From contig NZ_PNDS01000022.1 in assembly GCF_005886535.1 (NCBI RefSeq), positions 26,066 to 90,065 on the forward strand: a stretch of 64,000 nucleotides of DNA. Reading direction: 5' to 3'. Each line of letters starts with the position of its first letter. The stretch's first letter is position 1. Positions 46,700-56,795 of this stretch are shown one piece after another. The notes under the pieces were generated by a model. The model was not told the DNA's origin. It saw nothing but the letters and a program-made list of their open reading frames with translations, and did not search any database. The position numbers and the translations under genes were made by a program. Source of the stretch: Pseudoalteromonas sp. S2755. Lineage in GTDB: Bacteria; Pseudomonadota; Gammaproteobacteria; Enterobacterales; Alteromonadaceae.

Positions 46700-46749
46700 A
46701 ATGCCTTTAATAATTAGGAAACATCTTATCTTAAAAGGAGAAATTAAAA

Positions 46750-47235
46750 ATGGCAATTCCAGCGTATATGTGGTTAAAGGACGACCAAGGTAACGACGTT
46801 AAAGGTTCAGTAACTGTAGCTGAGCGTGAAGGTTCAATTGAGATTTTGCATTTCGATCACGAATTGCGTATCCCAACTGATAACGACACGGGCGAGCTAA
46901 CAGGTACTCGTAAGCACGAGCCTTTTGTTATCACAAAAGCTGTGGATGCTGCTACTCCGTACATGTACAAAGCGTGTTCAAACGGTCAAACATTAAAGCA
47001 ACTTGAGCTTAAATGGTACCGTATTGATGACACGGGTACTGAGCGTGAGTACTTCCGCCATACGCTTGAAGACGTGAAAATCACTTCAATCACGCCAACA
47101 ATGCACAACGTTAAAGATTTGGATAAAGAGCGTTATCCTCACCTTGAAACAGTGCACATGCGCTACAAGCGCATCACTTGGACGTACCTAGACGGTAACA
47201 TTGAGTTCTCTGACTCATGGACTGAAGGTCGTTAA
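46750..47235 (+). CDS. hcp: T6SS tube protein Hcp (TssD)
   Basis: Hcp hexamers stack to form the inner tube and carry small effectors. The 161 residues include MAIPAYMWLKDDQGNDVKGS, the FVITKAVDAATPYMYKACSNGQTLK core, and HMRYKRITWTYLDGNIEFSDSW near the end. No C-terminal effector extension is present. A strong AAAAGGAG ribosome site precedes the ATG. A terminator follows, so hcp can form its own abundant transcript. Confidence 0.96.
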   Translation: MAIPAYMWLKDDQGNDVKGSVTVAEREGSIEILHFDHELRIPTDNDTGELTGTRKHEPFVITKAVDAATPYMYKACSNGQTLKQLELKWYRIDDTGTEREYFRHTLEDVKITSITPTMHNVKDLDKERYPHLETVHMRYKRITWTYLDGNIEFSDSWTEGR

Positions 47236-47246
47236 TTTCGAGTGTT

Positions 47247-47268
47247 GGAGGCCTGTTGGCCTCCTTTT
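47247..47268 (+). terminator. Intrinsic terminator after hcp
   Basis: GGAGGCC and GGCCTCC form a seven-base GC-rich stem around a TGTT loop, followed by TTTT. It separates hcp from tssE. Confidence 0.82.
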
Positions 47269-47313
47269 CAAGCTTATACTAGTTCGTGCAATGAATAGAG
47301 AGCGTATTTTTCT

Positions 47314-47715
47314 ATGGCCTTATTTGATTTGCTAGCTCAGCCATCACGCCAAGCCTATAGTGATAACAATTTATCACATCTAAGCGACAGCGTATGTAAA
47401 CACCTAACGCAACTATTGAATGCGCGTAGGGGAGTGCTTGAGCATTTAGGCGATTATGGTTTACCGGATGTGGAAGATCTATATGAAGGGCTACCTTATT
47501 CGCAGCAAACACTTGCCAATGAAGTAAAAAGAACCATAGAAAAGTACGAACCAAGAATTACCAACCTCATCGTTCGACCCATCGACATAAAAGAGGAAAA
47601 CTGTGTGATTCGATTTGAAATAAGAGCGCAATTAAAAACCGGCGAGATAATCAGATTGAATACTAAGTTTGCATCAGGTGGTAAAGCAAACGTCAATGCA
47701 GGAGGAGCAGACTAA
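47314..47715 (+). CDS. tssE: T6SS baseplate protein TssE (gp25-like)
   Basis: This baseplate wedge subunit is related to phage T4 gp25. The 133 residues start MALFDLLAQPSRQA. They contain LSDSVCKHLTQLLNARRGVLEHLGDYGLPDVEDL, the gp25/lysozyme-like family signature, and NLIVRPIDIKEENCVIRFEIRAQL toward the end. The stop overlaps the tssF start. Confidence 0.94.
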   Translation: MALFDLLAQPSRQAYSDNNLSHLSDSVCKHLTQLLNARRGVLEHLGDYGLPDVEDLYEGLPYSQQTLANEVKRTIEKYEPRITNLIVRPIDIKEENCVIRFEIRAQLKTGEIIRLNTKFASGGKANVNAGGAD

Positions 47716-49439
47716 TGGATATGCAGCAATATTTTGATGCGCAAATGAGGCTGTTAACACAAGCAGGTAAACAATTTGCTCAGCAGTATCCTGAACACGC
47801 CGGCTTTTTAAATATTGATGCATTAAAGGATAGAGATCCTCATGTTGAGCGCTTGCTCGAAGGAGTCGCTTACTTAACGGCATTTACTCAAAAACGATTG
47901 GACGAGACGCTACCTGAAGTGTCTGAGCAAGTACTCAGACAGATTTGCCCAATATTATTAAACTACTATCCGTCTACGACGGTGCTAGAGTTTGCACCAA
48001 AACTCACCATGCAAGGGTTGGTGAGTGTGCCAAAAGGCGCGAAAATCTCTTCCCATAAAAGTGACAACGCGCCTGTGGCTTGTCACTTTACTACCACCGC
48101 AGAAACGAAAGTGCTGCCGTTTGAGATCTATTCTGTGGACTATCATGAGATCCACACTGGTGCGACGTTAAACTTGCACCTCAAGCGGTTAGGCCAAGGC
48201 AGTTTAGATGATTACGATCTCTCTAAATTGCGGGTGTATTTACGTGGTGACACGCCGCTTTGTGCCAGTCTTTATCAAATGATGAAGAACCCAAACGCAG
48301 CGATAGAGGTTGAGACAGGAAAGCTTGGCAGTACGACGCAATATACCTTGAGCAAGTCAAAAATTGATGCGGCTTTTCATAAAGACAGCACCGGAATGTT
48401 GCCGAACAGCGAGCAGAGTCATCCCGCTTATGCGTTGCTGCTTGATTACTTTAACTCTCGTGAAAAGTTCTATTTTGTTGAACTAACGGGACTGGATACG
48501 CTCAATATTGATCCAGACACTAATACTATCAGCATTAAAATAGCCAGCGATATCAAATTACCCCCTGGTAACAAAGTAAACGCGGATAATATCCTGCTTA
48601 ATTGTGTACCCGCGGTAAATATCTATCCGGTTGATGCTGAGCCTATCCGAGTCAGCGAAAACCAAACCGAATACCAACTACATCCAGTGCAAAATAAACT
48701 TGGAGAGAGTTTTTGTTATAGCGTGAAGTCGGTACAAGGCGCAAGCAGTAGCACTGGAGAAGCCATCGACTTTGTTTCTCGGTATAGCACGGTATATGAA
48801 GATAACGCCCATTTGTATTCACTGATAAGCCGCGATATTGGCGGGGTATCGCCACAGACGTACATTCAGCTTTCAATGCAAGAAGTGGGTGATATTACTA
48901 CTTTATCGACGGATCTGTTGGCGCATAACGCGGCGTGGCCAAGGCAAACACTGCAAGAGGGTGATATCAATGCACAAAGCGCTGATGTGCCGTCGGTACT
49001 TAGTGTTAAAAATGTCGTTAGGCCCAGCAAGTTGCTTAATTCTCCTGATCAGGCTTTACATTGGCAACTCATTAGCTTGTTGAATATGCGTTTCTCTCAA
49101 CTTGCGGAACCAACCCAGCTGAAAAAGCTATTGGCGCTGTTTGATTGGTCGGAACGCTCTGAAAATCGAAACCGTATTGAGAGTATTCAAGGCGCTGAGT
49201 CTAAACCTATCTCATTACTACAAAAGGGCGTGTTCGTTAAAGGGATAGAGATCCATTTAACTCTAAACGAAAAGAGCTTTGTTTGCACAGCTGATGCATA
49301 TCATTTTTGCGATGTGTTGCATCAGTTCTTTAAATTATATGCGCCAATTAACGAGTGCTTAAAAACCCGAGTGACGCTACTGCCAAGTTACCACGAGTGG
49401 GAGTGGGATGTGACGGCTGGCGATAGTTATCAGGTGTAA
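47715..49439 (+). CDS. tssF: T6SS baseplate protein TssF
   Basis: TssF forms the baseplate wedge with TssG, TssE and TssK. The 574 residues include FAQQYPEHAGFLNIDALKDRDPHVERLLEGVAYLTA, the conserved N-terminal signature of TssF (FA..P..A..L......DP.VERLLE). The C-terminus ends FFKLYAPINECLKTRVTL. It is directly adjacent to tssG with no gap. Confidence 0.95.
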   Translation: MDMQQYFDAQMRLLTQAGKQFAQQYPEHAGFLNIDALKDRDPHVERLLEGVAYLTAFTQKRLDETLPEVSEQVLRQICPILLNYYPSTTVLEFAPKLTMQGLVSVPKGAKISSHKSDNAPVACHFTTTAETKVLPFEIYSVDYHEIHTGATLNLHLKRLGQGSLDDYDLSKLRVYLRGDTPLCASLYQMMKNPNAAIEVETGKLGSTTQYTLSKSKIDAAFHKDSTGMLPNSEQSHPAYALLLDYFNSREKFYFVELTGLDTLNIDPDTNTISIKIASDIKLPPGNKVNADNILLNCVPAVNIYPVDAEPIRVSENQTEYQLHPVQNKLGESFCYSVKSVQGASSSTGEAIDFVSRYSTVYEDNAHLYSLISRDIGGVSPQTYIQLSMQEVGDITTLSTDLLAHNAAWPRQTLQEGDINAQSADVPSVLSVKNVVRPSKLLNSPDQALHWQLISLLNMRFSQLAEPTQLKKLLALFDWSERSENRNRIESIQGAESKPISLLQKGVFVKGIEIHLTLNEKSFVCTADAYHFCDVLHQFFKLYAPINECLKTRVTLLPSYHEWEWDVTAGDSYQV

Positions 49440-50405
49440 ATGATGGAGCAGCAAAACCAACCCATTTGGGCAAAACTGCCAGAGCCGATCGCTAAATTGA
49501 TGGCAACACCTTGGCGTTTTAGTTTGTACAAGGCGCTAACGCTTATTGAACAGCACTGGGCTAGCAATAACGAGTTACAAAGCGGCCACAGTCATCGCGT
49601 TGAAATTGCCCCGTATAAAGAGCTTGGGTTTCCTGCGTCAGACGTTAGACGCTGTGAATTGCAAGTAAGGCAACGAGGTAAGCTGAGACTCGAAACATCA
49701 TTCCTCGGTTTATATGGCGTTGACGCTGCGATGCCGCACTACTTATTAGAGCAAGCCGCAGGAGATGAAGAGATAGGTGCAAGAACACGTGCATTTTTAG
49801 ATCTCTTTAATCATGTATTGTATTGCCAGCTATTTCAAAGTTGGAAGAAGTCTCAGATTAATCTTGCTGGCATTGGTGCGCAGCAATTTGATCAGATAGT
49901 TGCTGCGGTATTTGAAAATAACCAGTCGGATAAGAGCAAACTAAATCTTATTAGTGCCAAACAAACCAGCGCTGCTGGGCTTGAGCAAGTATTAAAGCAA
50001 GCGTTACAAGACGAAAGCTTAACGCTAAAAGACAATATCGTTGAATGGGAAGATATTACCGAAGCGGGCAAGTTAGGCTCAAAGCAAAGCGGTTTCTCAT
50101 TGGGTGGTAATGGCGTATTGGGTAAACGCGTACTGGTCACCGGCAATCGTATTTGCATTGAGCTTGGCCCAATGGACGAGGCTGAGGCGCACCTATATGA
50201 GCCAGGTGGTCTAAAGGCCAAACGTTTATCACAATTATTAAATTGGCACACCTCCACCAAAATGAACTGGCAACTGTTAGTACAGATCAATCGCCAAGCA
50301 CGCGAGGGCACTCGGTTAGGGGCTGGCAAGCTTGGGATAAGTTGTGCGATAGGCAAAGTTAACGCACGCGTAGAGAAGAAAATATATTCACAATCACAGT
50401 TTTAA
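49440..50405 (+). CDS. tssG: T6SS baseplate protein TssG
   Basis: This baseplate wedge subunit pairs with TssF. The 321 residues show the family features: PWRFSLYKALTLIEQHW, PYKELGFPASDVRRCEL, ETSFLGLYGVDAAMPHYLLEQ, FLDLFNHVLYCQLFQSWKK, and LGKRVLVTGNRICIELGPM. The length is typical. It starts right after the tssF stop. Confidence 0.95.
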   Translation: MMEQQNQPIWAKLPEPIAKLMATPWRFSLYKALTLIEQHWASNNELQSGHSHRVEIAPYKELGFPASDVRRCELQVRQRGKLRLETSFLGLYGVDAAMPHYLLEQAAGDEEIGARTRAFLDLFNHVLYCQLFQSWKKSQINLAGIGAQQFDQIVAAVFENNQSDKSKLNLISAKQTSAAGLEQVLKQALQDESLTLKDNIVEWEDITEAGKLGSKQSGFSLGGNGVLGKRVLVTGNRICIELGPMDEAEAHLYEPGGLKAKRLSQLLNWHTSTKMNWQLLVQINRQAREGTRLGAGKLGISCAIGKVNARVEKKIYSQSQF

Positions 50406-50433
50406 TGCGAACGGGAATAGCAAGGATTAAAAG

Positions 50434-53121
50434 ATGGACGCAACAAGCATAAAGAATCTCATAGACAAACTCAATCATCACAGCGCGACAGCGTTAGAAG
50501 CTGCGGCTGGATTCGCAGCGAGTCGAAAGCATTTTGAAGTGCTACCAGAGCATTACCTATTAAAGTTAATGGAAGAGCACAATGACGGCGATGTTGCGAA
50601 GATCTTACCTTTCTTCGAAGTTGATCAAGACGCATTGTGGAATAGTGCGCTCGAATTTATCAATCAACAAGATGCTGGTAACCCGAGCAAGCCGGTTTTC
50701 TCCCGTCGCCTCTATGAGTGGTTAGAAAAAGCATGGCTCAGTGCAAACATGCGCCATCAAAATGATTGGATCACAGGCGCTGCGCTGATTGACTCGTTCA
50801 AAGACATGGCGATATACAGCCCTGCATTTGGACTGGCGCGCGAGTTCGACAAGATTGATACGCACTTCTTAAAGCAGAATTTAAACAAGATCTGTAAAGG
50901 CTCGACTGAGCGTCAAGTATTTAGTAAGCCAAATGCTGACAACACGGTGTCGAATAGCCGTTCACAAGGTGAAAGCGCGCTAGAATCATTTTGTGAAGAC
51001 CTCACTGAAAAAGCACGTTCTGGTGCAATTGACCCGGTTCTTGGGCGCAACGAAGAAATCCGTCTCGCAATTGATGTGTTGTGTCGTCGCCGCAAAAATA
51101 ATCCAATCTTTGTCGGTGAGCCCGGTGTTGGTAAAACGGCAGTGGTAGAAGGGCTTGCTCAGCGCGTTGTTGAAGGGCAAGTTCCGCCAGAACTCAAAGA
51201 AGTTAAGATCTGCGTACTAGATATGGGGCTGCTACAAGCCGGAGCCGGCGTAAAAGGTGAATTTGAGCGTCGTCTTAAACAAGTCATTGATGAAGTAAAG
51301 CGTTCAGCGACCCCTGTTATCTTATTTATTGACGAAGCGCATACCTTGATTGGTGCTGGTGGCGACGCTGGTATGGGAGATGCCGCAAACCTACTAAAAC
51401 CTGCACTTGCTCGTGGAGAAGTAAGAACACTTGCAGCAACGACATGGAGTGAATATAAAAAATATTTTGAGCGCGATGCTGCGCTTGAACGCCGGTTTCA
51501 ATTAATTAAAGTCGATGAGCCAACCGAGCAAGCCGCAAAGCTTATGCTCACGGGTCTTAAAGAGAAATACGAAAAGCATCACCAAATTCAAATCACAGAC
51601 AGTGCAATTGAAGCCGCGGTTAGTTTGTCTGCACGATATATTACTGGTAGACAATTACCTGACAAAGCCATTGATGTACTAGATACTGCGGCTGCAATGG
51701 TCAGAATGGGACCGGCAACGTCGCCTGTTGTAATTGATAAAGCCAAAGAGCAGATCCGTTACTATCAAAGCAGAATTGAACGCTTGGCAATCGAGTCAAA
51801 GCTTGGGATTGCAGATCAAACTTGCATTCAAAGCCTCACCGATGCGCTTACACAAGCCCAAGAGCAGCTTGCTGAGCTTGAGCAAAGCCGTGAGCTGCAA
51901 ATTGATACTTATAATGCCCTACACGGTGCAAGCGACGAAGAGAAACCAGCGATTAGACAAGCGCTTGCTGCGTTAAATCAAGATGACAATGCGATTTTCT
52001 CCGAAGTGACCAGTGATACGGTAGCGCAAGTGATCGCAAGTTGGACTGGGATCCCTGTCGGTAACATGGTGAAAGACGAGCTGGAGAACTTACTTAAGCT
52101 TGAGCAATCACTGGCACAAAGCGTTGTGGGTCAAAATGCTGGATTGACTGCGATTGCACAAACCTTACGGGTTGCAAAAGCGGGTGTATCGGCCTCATCT
52201 GGCCCACTGGGCGTATTCTTATTAGCGGGTCCTTCAGGGGTTGGTAAAACCGAAACTGCAAAACACATAGCCGAACTACTATTTGGTGGCGAGAAGTTCT
52301 TAACCACGATAAACATGAGTGAATATCAAGAAGCGCACACGGTATCACAACTCAAAGGCTCACCACCGGGTTATGTGGGTTATGGTGAAGGCGGGGTGTT
52401 AACCGAAGCTGTGCGCCAACGTCCATATTCTGTGGTGTTACTTGACGAAGTGGAAAAAGCCCACGCAGATGTCATGAATATGTTTTACCAAGTGTTTGAA
52501 ATGGGTGTAATGCGTGATGGTGAAGGGCGTGAAATCGATTTTAGAAACACGGTTATCATCATGACTTCTAATTTAGGGGCTGAGCAAATCATCAATGCTT
52601 GTACACCAGAAACCGAGCAGCAGGCCATGCAACAAATGGTGGATGGGATCATTCAGCAAGGCGTACCCGAAGACGAAGAAGCACAAGACAACAACGAACA
52701 AGAAACACCGTTTGAGAGACCGAGCTTTCAGCAGCTAGTCAGCTTAATTAAGCCAAACTTGCTCGCGCATTTTGCACCTGCGCTTTTAGCGCGTATGCAG
52801 GTTGTGCCTTTCTTCCCGCTAGATACTGATGTGTTAAAACATATCGTGGCACTAAAGCTTGAGAAGGTCGCGGCGCGACTTCATGACAATCACGCAATAC
52901 AACTGCGCGTAGATCAAACAGCGCTAGATTATCTAGCCGATAAATGCGCTATGTCTGATAGCGGCGCACGATTGGTTAACGCAACAATTGAACAACAAAT
53001 TTTACCTGGGATCGCTCGTTCAATTTTGGGCTTTATGAGCGAAGAAGATATGCCAGATCTGCTGACGCTGACACTGGATGAAAATGGTGAAATTGAAGCC
53101 GTATTCGCCGACTTAAGCTAA
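50434..53121 (+). CDS. tssH: T6SS sheath-recycling AAA+ ATPase TssH (ClpV)
   Basis: ClpV disassembles contracted sheath using ATP. The 895 residues comprise an N-terminal domain (1-160) with the helix that binds TssC, AAA-1 with Walker A GEPGVGKT (228-235) and Walker B ILFIDEAH (about 297-303), and a coiled middle domain. AAA-2 has Walker A GPSGVGKT (599-606). The ClpB C-terminal domain carries an acidic/Gln-rich insertion near 735-760. The extended N-terminus separates it from ClpB. Confidence 0.96.
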   Translation: MDATSIKNLIDKLNHHSATALEAAAGFAASRKHFEVLPEHYLLKLMEEHNDGDVAKILPFFEVDQDALWNSALEFINQQDAGNPSKPVFSRRLYEWLEKAWLSANMRHQNDWITGAALIDSFKDMAIYSPAFGLAREFDKIDTHFLKQNLNKICKGSTERQVFSKPNADNTVSNSRSQGESALESFCEDLTEKARSGAIDPVLGRNEEIRLAIDVLCRRRKNNPIFVGEPGVGKTAVVEGLAQRVVEGQVPPELKEVKICVLDMGLLQAGAGVKGEFERRLKQVIDEVKRSATPVILFIDEAHTLIGAGGDAGMGDAANLLKPALARGEVRTLAATTWSEYKKYFERDAALERRFQLIKVDEPTEQAAKLMLTGLKEKYEKHHQIQITDSAIEAAVSLSARYITGRQLPDKAIDVLDTAAAMVRMGPATSPVVIDKAKEQIRYYQSRIERLAIESKLGIADQTCIQSLTDALTQAQEQLAELEQSRELQIDTYNALHGASDEEKPAIRQALAALNQDDNAIFSEVTSDTVAQVIASWTGIPVGNMVKDELENLLKLEQSLAQSVVGQNAGLTAIAQTLRVAKAGVSASSGPLGVFLLAGPSGVGKTETAKHIAELLFGGEKFLTTINMSEYQEAHTVSQLKGSPPGYVGYGEGGVLTEAVRQRPYSVVLLDEVEKAHADVMNMFYQVFEMGVMRDGEGREIDFRNTVIIMTSNLGAEQIINACTPETEQQAMQQMVDGIIQQGVPEDEEAQDNNEQETPFERPSFQQLVSLIKPNLLAHFAPALLARMQVVPFFPLDTDVLKHIVALKLEKVAARLHDNHAIQLRVDQTALDYLADKCAMSDSGARLVNATIEQQILPGIARSILGFMSEEDMPDLLTLTLDENGEIEAVFADLS

Positions 53122-53147
53122 CGGTAGATACGAGTAAGGAGACAAAA

Positions 53148-55187
53148 ATGGAAATGCTAGCATCACTTGCCGATAAACTGCCTAAGGCAAACGAAAGTCA
53201 CTTTGCAATCGAAATTGCGGGGCTATCAGGAAGTTTATTTAAAGTATTGAGTTTTGAATCACACAATGACAGCTTATGCAGTGACTATCGCTTCGATATT
53301 GAGGTGTTAAGTGAAGAGCTAATTGAGCCTGATCTGGTGATTGGTAAAGATGTTACATTTTCCATTACGTGGGCTATATCTGACAGAACGGTTTCGGGAA
53401 TTATTACCGAATATGTTTGCCATGGTCGCAGTCATCAAGGCTACGTGTATACCTTATCTTTTCAATCTCTTTTGGTGTTGCTCAAACATCAACGATCAAA
53501 TCGCGTTTTTACCGACATGTCTGCGGATGCCATCGTTAAAAGTGTGTTAGACAAGGCAGGGTTCCCGTCAGGAAAATTGCAACTAAAGGCATCATCGCCA
53601 ACCCTTGCTATGACAGTGCAGTATGACGAAAGCGACTTTGACTTTGTGACGCGTCTAATGCGCCGCTACGGTTTTGTTTACGGCAGCACAGAGTCAACGG
53701 GCAGTCAAGCCAATCTGTCAGTGTTTGGCAGCAGCAGTGATTTTTCTTCAGAGATGGAAGAGATAACTTTGCCTTACGCGTCACCTACAGGACAGGTTAG
53801 ACCGAGCGAGTCTGTTTTTGCCTTTTCTAAAAAGGCGAGTCTACGAAATAGTGGCTTTAGACTGTATGACGAAGACTATGAAAAAGGCTGTGCACTGTCT
53901 GTTAATAGCAATAATCAAACAGAGGTGGGCGGCTTTGGTGAAGACAGTATATTTGCTGAAAACTTCATGACTGAAGGAGATGGCGATACGCTTACCAAAG
54001 TGCACCAGCAAAGCATTGATTGTCAGAGAAACCTTTTTGTTATCGATACCGACTGTCGGGCGCTTCGTCCGGGTGTCGCTTTAACCATAACCGATCACCT
54101 TAATTACAGCGGTCGTTACTTAGTGGTGTCTGTTGCTCATAAAGGCTGCCAAGGCGGTAGCGTTGAATACGGTTCCAAGGTAAAAGGCTTAACCTATAAA
54201 AACCAAGCGACGATTATCCCAATTGATGTGCAGTTTAAAGCGCCTGTGATTAAGCGTAAAAAGGTCTTTGCATCGTTTAACGCCACGATTGAGCAAGAAG
54301 TGGATGACAAAGGGCGCTATAAAGTCAAGCTGCCATTTAACCAAGATGGTGAAGGGGAAGAGAGTAAACCGACTCGACTTATGCAGCACTATGGTGGGCC
54401 TGGCGGGCACGGCATGCACTTTCCTTTAAACAAAGGAACCGAGGTTATGGTGGCGGGCGAAAATGGTGACTTAGACAGACCGGTCATTCTTGGTGCGCTA
54501 TTTAACGATGAAGCGCTAAGCCCGGTTACTGCTGAGAATGCCACTGAAAATAAATTGGTGACAAAGGCAGAAAACACCTTGTTGATGGATGACAAACAAG
54601 GCGAAGAGAAAATCCAATTGTTCACCAAAGCACAAGAAAATATGCTCGAATTTAATGCCACCGAAGGCAGCGAATTTATCAAGCTTGAAACCAAAAAAGG
54701 TTACATCGATATTAAGTCGAAAGAAGCGATGACGCTGCAATCACAAGCGAATATTGTGGCACAAGCCGACAAAGAAATAAGCATTCGCGCAGAAGATGCG
54801 GTGTATATCCAAAGTATTGAGTCCAATATTGAGATCAATGCCAAAGAGGCGATTCAACTCACCGCAGACACCGACATTAAAATTCAGTCTGTTGACAGCA
54901 ATATTCAATTCGAAGCGCAGCAATCCATCAATCTTGAGGCAGCGCAAGACATCAGTTACTTCAGCGTTGATGGTAATGTTGAGCTTGCGGCGCAAAATGG
55001 TAACTTGACCATTAATGCCGATAGAAACATTTCTATCGTTGGCCAAGGTAGCGGCTCAATTCAGCTCTCTCAAGGCGGCGGAAAAATAGAAATCGATGCG
55101 GCAGGTAATATTACTATCGATGCGAACAACTTGAACTTAAGCGCCAGCAATATTTCAGTGTCTGGCTCTGCAATTAGCCATAACTAA
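53148..55187 (+). CDS. vgrG: T6SS spike protein VgrG (TssI)
   Basis: This trimeric spike is carried at the tube tip. The 679 residues include the gp27-like region (RMRRYGFVYG-type FVTRLMRRYGFVYG at about 165), the gp5 OB-fold, and the canonical FPLNKGTEVMVAGENGDLDRPVILGALFN segment. A long repetitive beta-helix tail follows (about 500-679; IDIKSKEAMTLQSQ..., IEINAKEAIQL...). No enzymatic extension is fused. It heads the cargo module and probably carries the downstream PAAR-like protein. Confidence 0.95.
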   Translation: MEMLASLADKLPKANESHFAIEIAGLSGSLFKVLSFESHNDSLCSDYRFDIEVLSEELIEPDLVIGKDVTFSITWAISDRTVSGIITEYVCHGRSHQGYVYTLSFQSLLVLLKHQRSNRVFTDMSADAIVKSVLDKAGFPSGKLQLKASSPTLAMTVQYDESDFDFVTRLMRRYGFVYGSTESTGSQANLSVFGSSSDFSSEMEEITLPYASPTGQVRPSESVFAFSKKASLRNSGFRLYDEDYEKGCALSVNSNNQTEVGGFGEDSIFAENFMTEGDGDTLTKVHQQSIDCQRNLFVIDTDCRALRPGVALTITDHLNYSGRYLVVSVAHKGCQGGSVEYGSKVKGLTYKNQATIIPIDVQFKAPVIKRKKVFASFNATIEQEVDDKGRYKVKLPFNQDGEGEESKPTRLMQHYGGPGGHGMHFPLNKGTEVMVAGENGDLDRPVILGALFNDEALSPVTAENATENKLVTKAENTLLMDDKQGEEKIQLFTKAQENMLEFNATEGSEFIKLETKKGYIDIKSKEAMTLQSQANIVAQADKEISIRAEDAVYIQSIESNIEINAKEAIQLTADTDIKIQSVDSNIQFEAQQSINLEAAQDISYFSVDGNVELAAQNGNLTINADRNISIVGQGSGSIQLSQGGGKIEIDAAGNITIDANNLNLSASNISVSGSAISHN

Positions 55188-55203
55188 GCAGGGAGCAAAG
55201 TCT

Positions 55204-55626
55204 ATGAAAACCAATGTTGTACAATTTCCACCGTCGTTAAGCAACATCGTATGGCGTGTATCTGCCATTGATAAATTAGGCAAAGTGTTACGAGTGAAGT
55301 GTGACGAATCTAAGGTAGAAATGAAGGTTACAGGTCAACTAGACAGCGTGACACGCGTGAATATTGACGATGAAGTGTTGCTTCATAGCGTGGCAACGCC
55401 TATCGTTATTGGTCGCTTAGCCGCACCGCAAGATTTTCCGGCAGCGTCGGTAACAAATAACAACGGCACTGTGGTGCTAAATGGCGAGCAAAAAGTCTGT
55501 GTCAAAACCAAAAATGGCAGCATTGCGATCAACGGCAATGGTGAGATACAGCTTGAAGGTAAACTGTTAAACGCCGATATTGAGCAAGATCTCAGCCTCC
55601 AAGGCTGGCCAATTCGATTAAATTAA
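55204..55626 (+). CDS. Small OB-fold/gp5-like VgrG-associated protein
   Basis: This 140-residue protein of unknown role has a beta-rich region (GKVLRVKCDESKVEMKVTG, VNIDDEVLLHSVATPIVIGRLAAPQ) resembling the gp5/OB segment and the DUF6484-type proteins found beside vgrG genes. Repetitive strands follow (NGTVVLNGEQKVCVKTKNGSIAINGNGEIQLEG) that mimic the VgrG tail. It sits 17 bases after vgrG. A spike adaptor or extension is a reasonable inference. Confidence 0.6.
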   Translation: MKTNVVQFPPSLSNIVWRVSAIDKLGKVLRVKCDESKVEMKVTGQLDSVTRVNIDDEVLLHSVATPIVIGRLAAPQDFPAASVTNNNGTVVLNGEQKVCVKTKNGSIAINGNGEIQLEGKLLNADIEQDLSLQGWPIRLN

Positions 55627-55643
55627 GCTGATACGGTGTGACT

Positions 55644-56795
55644 ATGTTTTTAGCTGCAACCAAATTGGCCGTTCACCGTCAACAACTTAAGTCGCTTTGG
55701 CGTCATTATCAAAAGTTTAATGCACGCCAAGTAGTTGAGACTGGGCGTTTACATGCCCTTGAAAAACAACTATTAAATCATGTGTATACCTTAGCTGCGA
55801 CGGACGAAGAACACTGGATAAACCGCTCACAACTAGATTGTATCGCGCATGGATCGATTGATGATGTATTTAAGTTAACTCAAGAGATTGACTCACCTCA
55901 GCTGTTATTACTCATTAACCATCTCTTTGGGACAAGAGCACTTGAAGATCAAGCCAGTGAAATAATCACGGCTATTAATCGCGAGCCTGCGCTTGCCGAG
56001 TTACTCATTCATAACTTATCAGCATGGCGCATTGATTTTGGTGATGCACTCAGGCAGAGAATTTTATCAACCGATGAAAATTGGCCTACGAGCCTTATCT
56101 ATTTAGCATTTAGTACCGCTAACTTGTCGCGCCACCAACTTATGGCTGCACTTGAACATAGCAACCCTGAAATTGCCTACACGGCATTGGTGAATATGTG
56201 GCTGTGTAATACAGAGCAGCTTTCAGAGCACTTAGTGAAGCGGTTTGCGATGACAGATGATGCCGTGCTAAAAGCAAAATTATTGCAGCTTGCAGGTTTG
56301 CTCGACGAGCCTAAATGGGATGAACCATGTTTACTTTATTGTCAGCACAATCCAAGCTACATTGCTGAAGTATTTCCGTACTTTTCTCATACCCGTTCGT
56401 TACAAAATCTAGTTAAGTTACTCGAAGCCCCAAGTACCGCTCGTCCGGCTTACGAGGCGTGGAAACAAATCACCGATCTCGACTTGCCTGAAGAATTTGC
56501 AATAAGTGATGCAAAAACTGTGGTTAAATCTCAAAATTCGCAAAAACTACCCAGTTTTAGGCAAGCAGAGTATGAACGCCAAGCCTTAATAACAGCAAAT
56601 ACTCAACATCAACTCGCGGGGCGTAAAGTCTCCGAGCCTGCAGCTTGGTTACAACAGGGATTGGCTGGCCTTGCGATACAGCGCAAGCTTTCCAAAATTT
56701 CCTCGCATGCACTAGGCGCTGCGCTTTTTTACATGCCGATGGCTTATCTTCAATGGCAATCAGTAAAGCAGGAGTTGAACCATGCTAGTGAATGA
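55644..56795 (+). CDS. HEAT-like repeat protein of T6SS cargo clusters (TIGR02270-like)
   Basis: This all-helical protein of about 383 residues shows repeating helix pairs (LVNMWLCNTEQLSEHLVKRF, AVLKAKLLQLAGLLDEPKW) typical of HEAT-like folds. It resembles the TIGR02270 family encoded beside vgrG and DUF2169 genes, as in the Pseudomonas vgrG1b cluster. The frame also allows a GTG two codons upstream. It overlaps the next gene by 14 bases. Its function is unknown, but a chaperone or scaffold for cargo loading fits the context. Confidence 0.6.
   Translation: MFLAATKLAVHRQQLKSLWRHYQKFNARQVVETGRLHALEKQLLNHVYTLAATDEEHWINRSQLDCIAHGSIDDVFKLTQEIDSPQLLLLINHLFGTRALEDQASEIITAINREPALAELLIHNLSAWRIDFGDALRQRILSTDENWPTSLIYLAFSTANLSRHQLMAALEHSNPEIAYTALVNMWLCNTEQLSEHLVKRFAMTDDAVLKAKLLQLAGLLDEPKWDEPCLLYCQHNPSYIAEVFPYFSHTRSLQNLVKLLEAPSTARPAYEAWKQITDLDLPEEFAISDAKTVVKSQNSQKLPSFRQAEYERQALITANTQHQLAGRKVSEPAAWLQQGLAGLAIQRKLSKISSHALGAALFYMPMAYLQWQSVKQELNHASE

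Noticed and set aside
54700..55180. Repetitive sequence at the end of vgrG
   Set aside because: It encodes the beta-helix tail common in VgrG proteins, not an independent repeat element.
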